Of a stretch of 43,045 bases of DNA, positions 41,579 through 43,045 are shown piece by piece (the stretch's first letter is position 1; each line of letters begins with the position of its first letter). The notes beneath the pieces were generated by a model. It saw only the letters and a list, made by a program, of their open reading frames with translations, was not told the DNA's origin and ran no database searches. The stretch comes from Sulfurimonas sp. (GTDB lineage: Bacteria; Campylobacterota; Campylobacteria; Campylobacterales; Sulfurimonadaceae), in NCBI GenBank assembly GCA_027019325.1, contig JALUWT010000111.1, positions 1 through 43,045 of the forward strand. Reading direction: 5' to 3'. The position numbers were made by a program, and so were the translations under genes.

Positions 41579-41983
41579 TTCTCTTCTTTCTGTCTGTAGA
41601 CTTGCAAAGTTCTTTGCAAGTTTTTCATGCAGACGTTTATAAAACTCTTTTTCATCAGGCAAATTTAACTTGGCGTCTCTGAGTTTCTCTCCCCACATTG
41701 GATTTGGAAAATAACTGTCATTCTCAAAGCGTGCCATGACATGAATGTGCACACGAGGTAGCATATTGGCAAAAGAGGCCATATTGATTTTTTTAGGCTT
41801 ATAATACTCTCGCATCTCTTCTTCAATAATGTAGTAAACATCCCAAAATTTGTTTCGCAAATCTTTTGGCATATCGGTAAGTTCTTTGTAGGGGGCTTTT
41901 GTGAAAATCTTGAGCCAAGGGATTTCGCTCTCTTCTTTTTCTACTGAAATAGCAGGGTCATCATATATAATTGTGTGTTGCAT
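41546..41983 (-). CDS. HIT-family (histidine triad) protein
   Basis: From ATG 41983 with AAAGG ribosome site the product is 145 aa. It carries the histidine triad as VHIHVMARF with the Asn-containing upstream strand ([10 protein letters not shown]), so it would bind or hydrolyse nucleotide conjugates such as AppppA or adenylates. The triad has two visible His in H-x-H-x and the third position is Ala-Arg, so catalytic competence is uncertain. The C-terminal charged extension ([14 protein letters not shown]) overlaps fabH in antisense by 33 bases. Confidence 0.8.
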   Translation of the reverse strand: MQHTIIYDDPAISVEKEESEIPWLKIFTKAPYKELTDMPKDLRNKFWDVYYIIEEEMREYYKPKKINMASFANMLPRVHIHVMARFENDSYFPNPMWGEKLRDAKLNLPDEKEFYKRLHEKLAKNFASLQTERRESELADRRKRN

Positions 41984-42011
41984 AATTAAACCTTTCAAGT
42001 AATTAGGTTTA

Positions 42012-42017
42012 ATTATA
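42012..42017 (-). promoter_or_regulatory. -10 box of the HIT gene
   Basis: TATAAT on the minus strand in the context GCTATAAT, 28 bases before the ATG at 41983. Confidence 0.55.
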
Positions 42018-42031
42018 GCAAAATTTAACTT

Positions 42032-43045
42032 TTAGTCTCTATGTCTGTTTGACGAGCTTCTGTTTCCTCTGTATCCACCACCGCTACGGTTTCTGTCACG
42101 ATTTCCACTACCGCCGCCACCTGAACGATTTTTGTTTCCACGGTATCCACCACGGCTTCTTCCACCACGACCATGAGAATCGTTACGTTTTCCTGCACGC
42201 TCTAAAATTGCTGTAAGTTTATCAGCAGGAATTCCGATGCTACTTGGTCCTTTGATATCTTGTTTGTCAAGAATCATTGAGATGAGTTTGAACATAATAG
42301 TCTCTTCATCAATGTCCTCTTTGAGTTTATCAAGAACTTTATGCGCTTCATCATAAATTTTTTGATTTTCAATATTTTTTACGATGTTATCAACAGTAGT
42401 CTCACGCAGGTCAGTTTTACTAGGAACAAAAGCATGCTCCATAGAAGTACCGACTTTTTTCTTGATACGTTGTAACTCTTTGAACTCTAAAGGAGTAAGG
42501 AGTGTAATCGCTTTTCCTTTTGTTCCGGCACGTCCTGTACGACCAATACGGTGAACATAAGATTCTGGGTCAAACGGAATATGGTAGTTAAATACATGTG
42601 AGATGTTGTTAACATGGATTCCACGTGCAGCGACATCTGTTGCAACGAGAACTTTTATAGAATCGTTTTTAAACCCTTTTATAACAGTCTCACGTTGGCG
42701 TTGCTCCATATCTCCATGAAGACCATTTGCTAAATAACCAGCATTGCTAAGAACATTTGAGAGTCTATCTACTTCAGATTTTGTACGGCAAAATACAATT
42801 GCTTTTTTAGTCCCTTCCGAATCCATAAGACGAATAACAGCATCATCACGCTCATGCTCATCAATTACATAGTAGAGTTGTTCGATGTCTGCATTTGTTG
42901 TTTCACCTTTAGTGATAGAGATAAACTCAGGATCTTTCAAAATTCTTGCAGCAAGCGTTTTAATCGGTTGTGGCATAGTTGCTGAGAAAAGGAGAGTTTG
43001 ACGGTTTGTTGGAAGATATGAAAATATTTCATTAATATCATCTAA
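42032..43045 (-). CDS. DEAD-box RNA helicase (5' part beyond right edge)
   Basis: The frame is open to the right edge: sequence before the Met at 42976 encodes LPTNRQTLLFSATMPQP, so motif III (SAT) is present and the true start is outside. Motifs IV-VI follow: IVFCRTKSEVDRLS, VLVATDVAARGI and YVHRIGRTGRAG. The C-terminus is an RG/GGR-rich tail ending RSSSNRHRD, typical of RNA-binding CsdA/RhlE-type helicases that act in cold shock, ribosome assembly or mRNA decay. The N-terminal DEAD and Q motifs cannot be checked here. Confidence 0.95.
   Translation of the reverse strand, partial: LDDINEIFSYLPTNRQTLLFSATMPQPIKTLAARILKDPEFISITKGETTNADIEQLYYVIDEHERDDAVIRLMDSEGTKKAIVFCRTKSEVDRLSNVLSNAGYLANGLHGDMEQRQRETVIKGFKNDSIKVLVATDVAARGIHVNNISHVFNYHIPFDPESYVHRIGRTGRAGTKGKAITLLTPLEFKELQRIKKKVGTSMEHAFVPSKTDLRETTVDNIVKNIENQKIYDEAHKVLDKLKEDIDEETIMFKLISMILDKQDIKGPSSIGIPADKLTAILERAGKRNDSHGRGGRSRGGYRGNKNRSGGGGSGNRDRNRSGGGYRGNRSSSNRHRD

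Overview
The window looks like chromosomal DNA of a marine or sediment Campylobacterota (epsilonproteobacterium), most likely Sulfurimonas-like. The evidence is low GC, compact gene packing, TATAAT -10 boxes with no clear -35, and the gene order rpsB-tsf-(ABC ATPase)-fliR-(highly acidic protein)-gmk-tatA-argS. From memory this order matches Campylobacter jejuni Cj1182c to Cj1175c, except that an NDH-2-like flavoprotein gene is inserted after tsf. Genus assignment is inference; no database was searched.

Layout. 1-2.95 kb: the end of a GGDEF-EAL protein, tail-to-tail with an outer-membrane porin-like gene. 3.1-12.25 kb: the conserved translation/flagellar/secretion block, with a structured rpsB leader and a large acidic protein in which I see a receiver-like domain and an HPt domain. 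12.26-20.99 kb: accessory metabolism and envelope genes (L,D-transpeptidase-like, GNAT, NhaC antiporter, DEDDh exonuclease, DUF4139 protein, DUF819 membrane protein, diguanylate cyclase, a small membrane protein coupled to an Ala-Glu dipeptide epimerase). 21.0-26.4 kb: a DUF4143-type ATPase, NhaA and a Ca2+-type P-ATPase. 26.46-29.82 kb: a three-gene unit of an LRV/HEAT-like solenoid protein, a MoxR AAA+ ATPase and a VWA protein with a degenerate metallopeptidase-like domain. 29.8-35.1 kb: a CbrR-like response regulator, a Pif1-like helicase, a DMT transporter, a PAS-GGDEF protein and a tiny lipoprotein. 35.1-38.5 kb: peroxiredoxin, LpxR-like deacylase, metK and a ferredoxin. 38.6-41.6 kb: ndk, then DUF177-rpmF-plsX-fabH. 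41.5-43.0 kb: a HIT protein and a DEAD-box RNA helicase cut by the right edge.

Themes. Four c-di-GMP turnover proteins lie within 35 kb. Several genes handle ions (NhaC, NhaA, Ca2+-ATPase) or the cell wall and lipid A (L,D-transpeptidase, dipeptide epimerase, LpxR). Five convergent gene pairs overlap at their 3' ends. At least three genes have a TATAAT placed 6-7 bases before the ATG, which predicts leaderless mRNAs. The octamer TGCGTGAG (or its complement) occurs 24 times by hand count, nearly all at 12-32 kb, and no gene annotation explains it.

The best candidates for something undescribed are the solenoid-MoxR-VWA unit, the REC-HPt acidic protein beside fliR, and the TGCGTGAG word. I saw no tRNA, rRNA, CRISPR array, transposase or phage gene.
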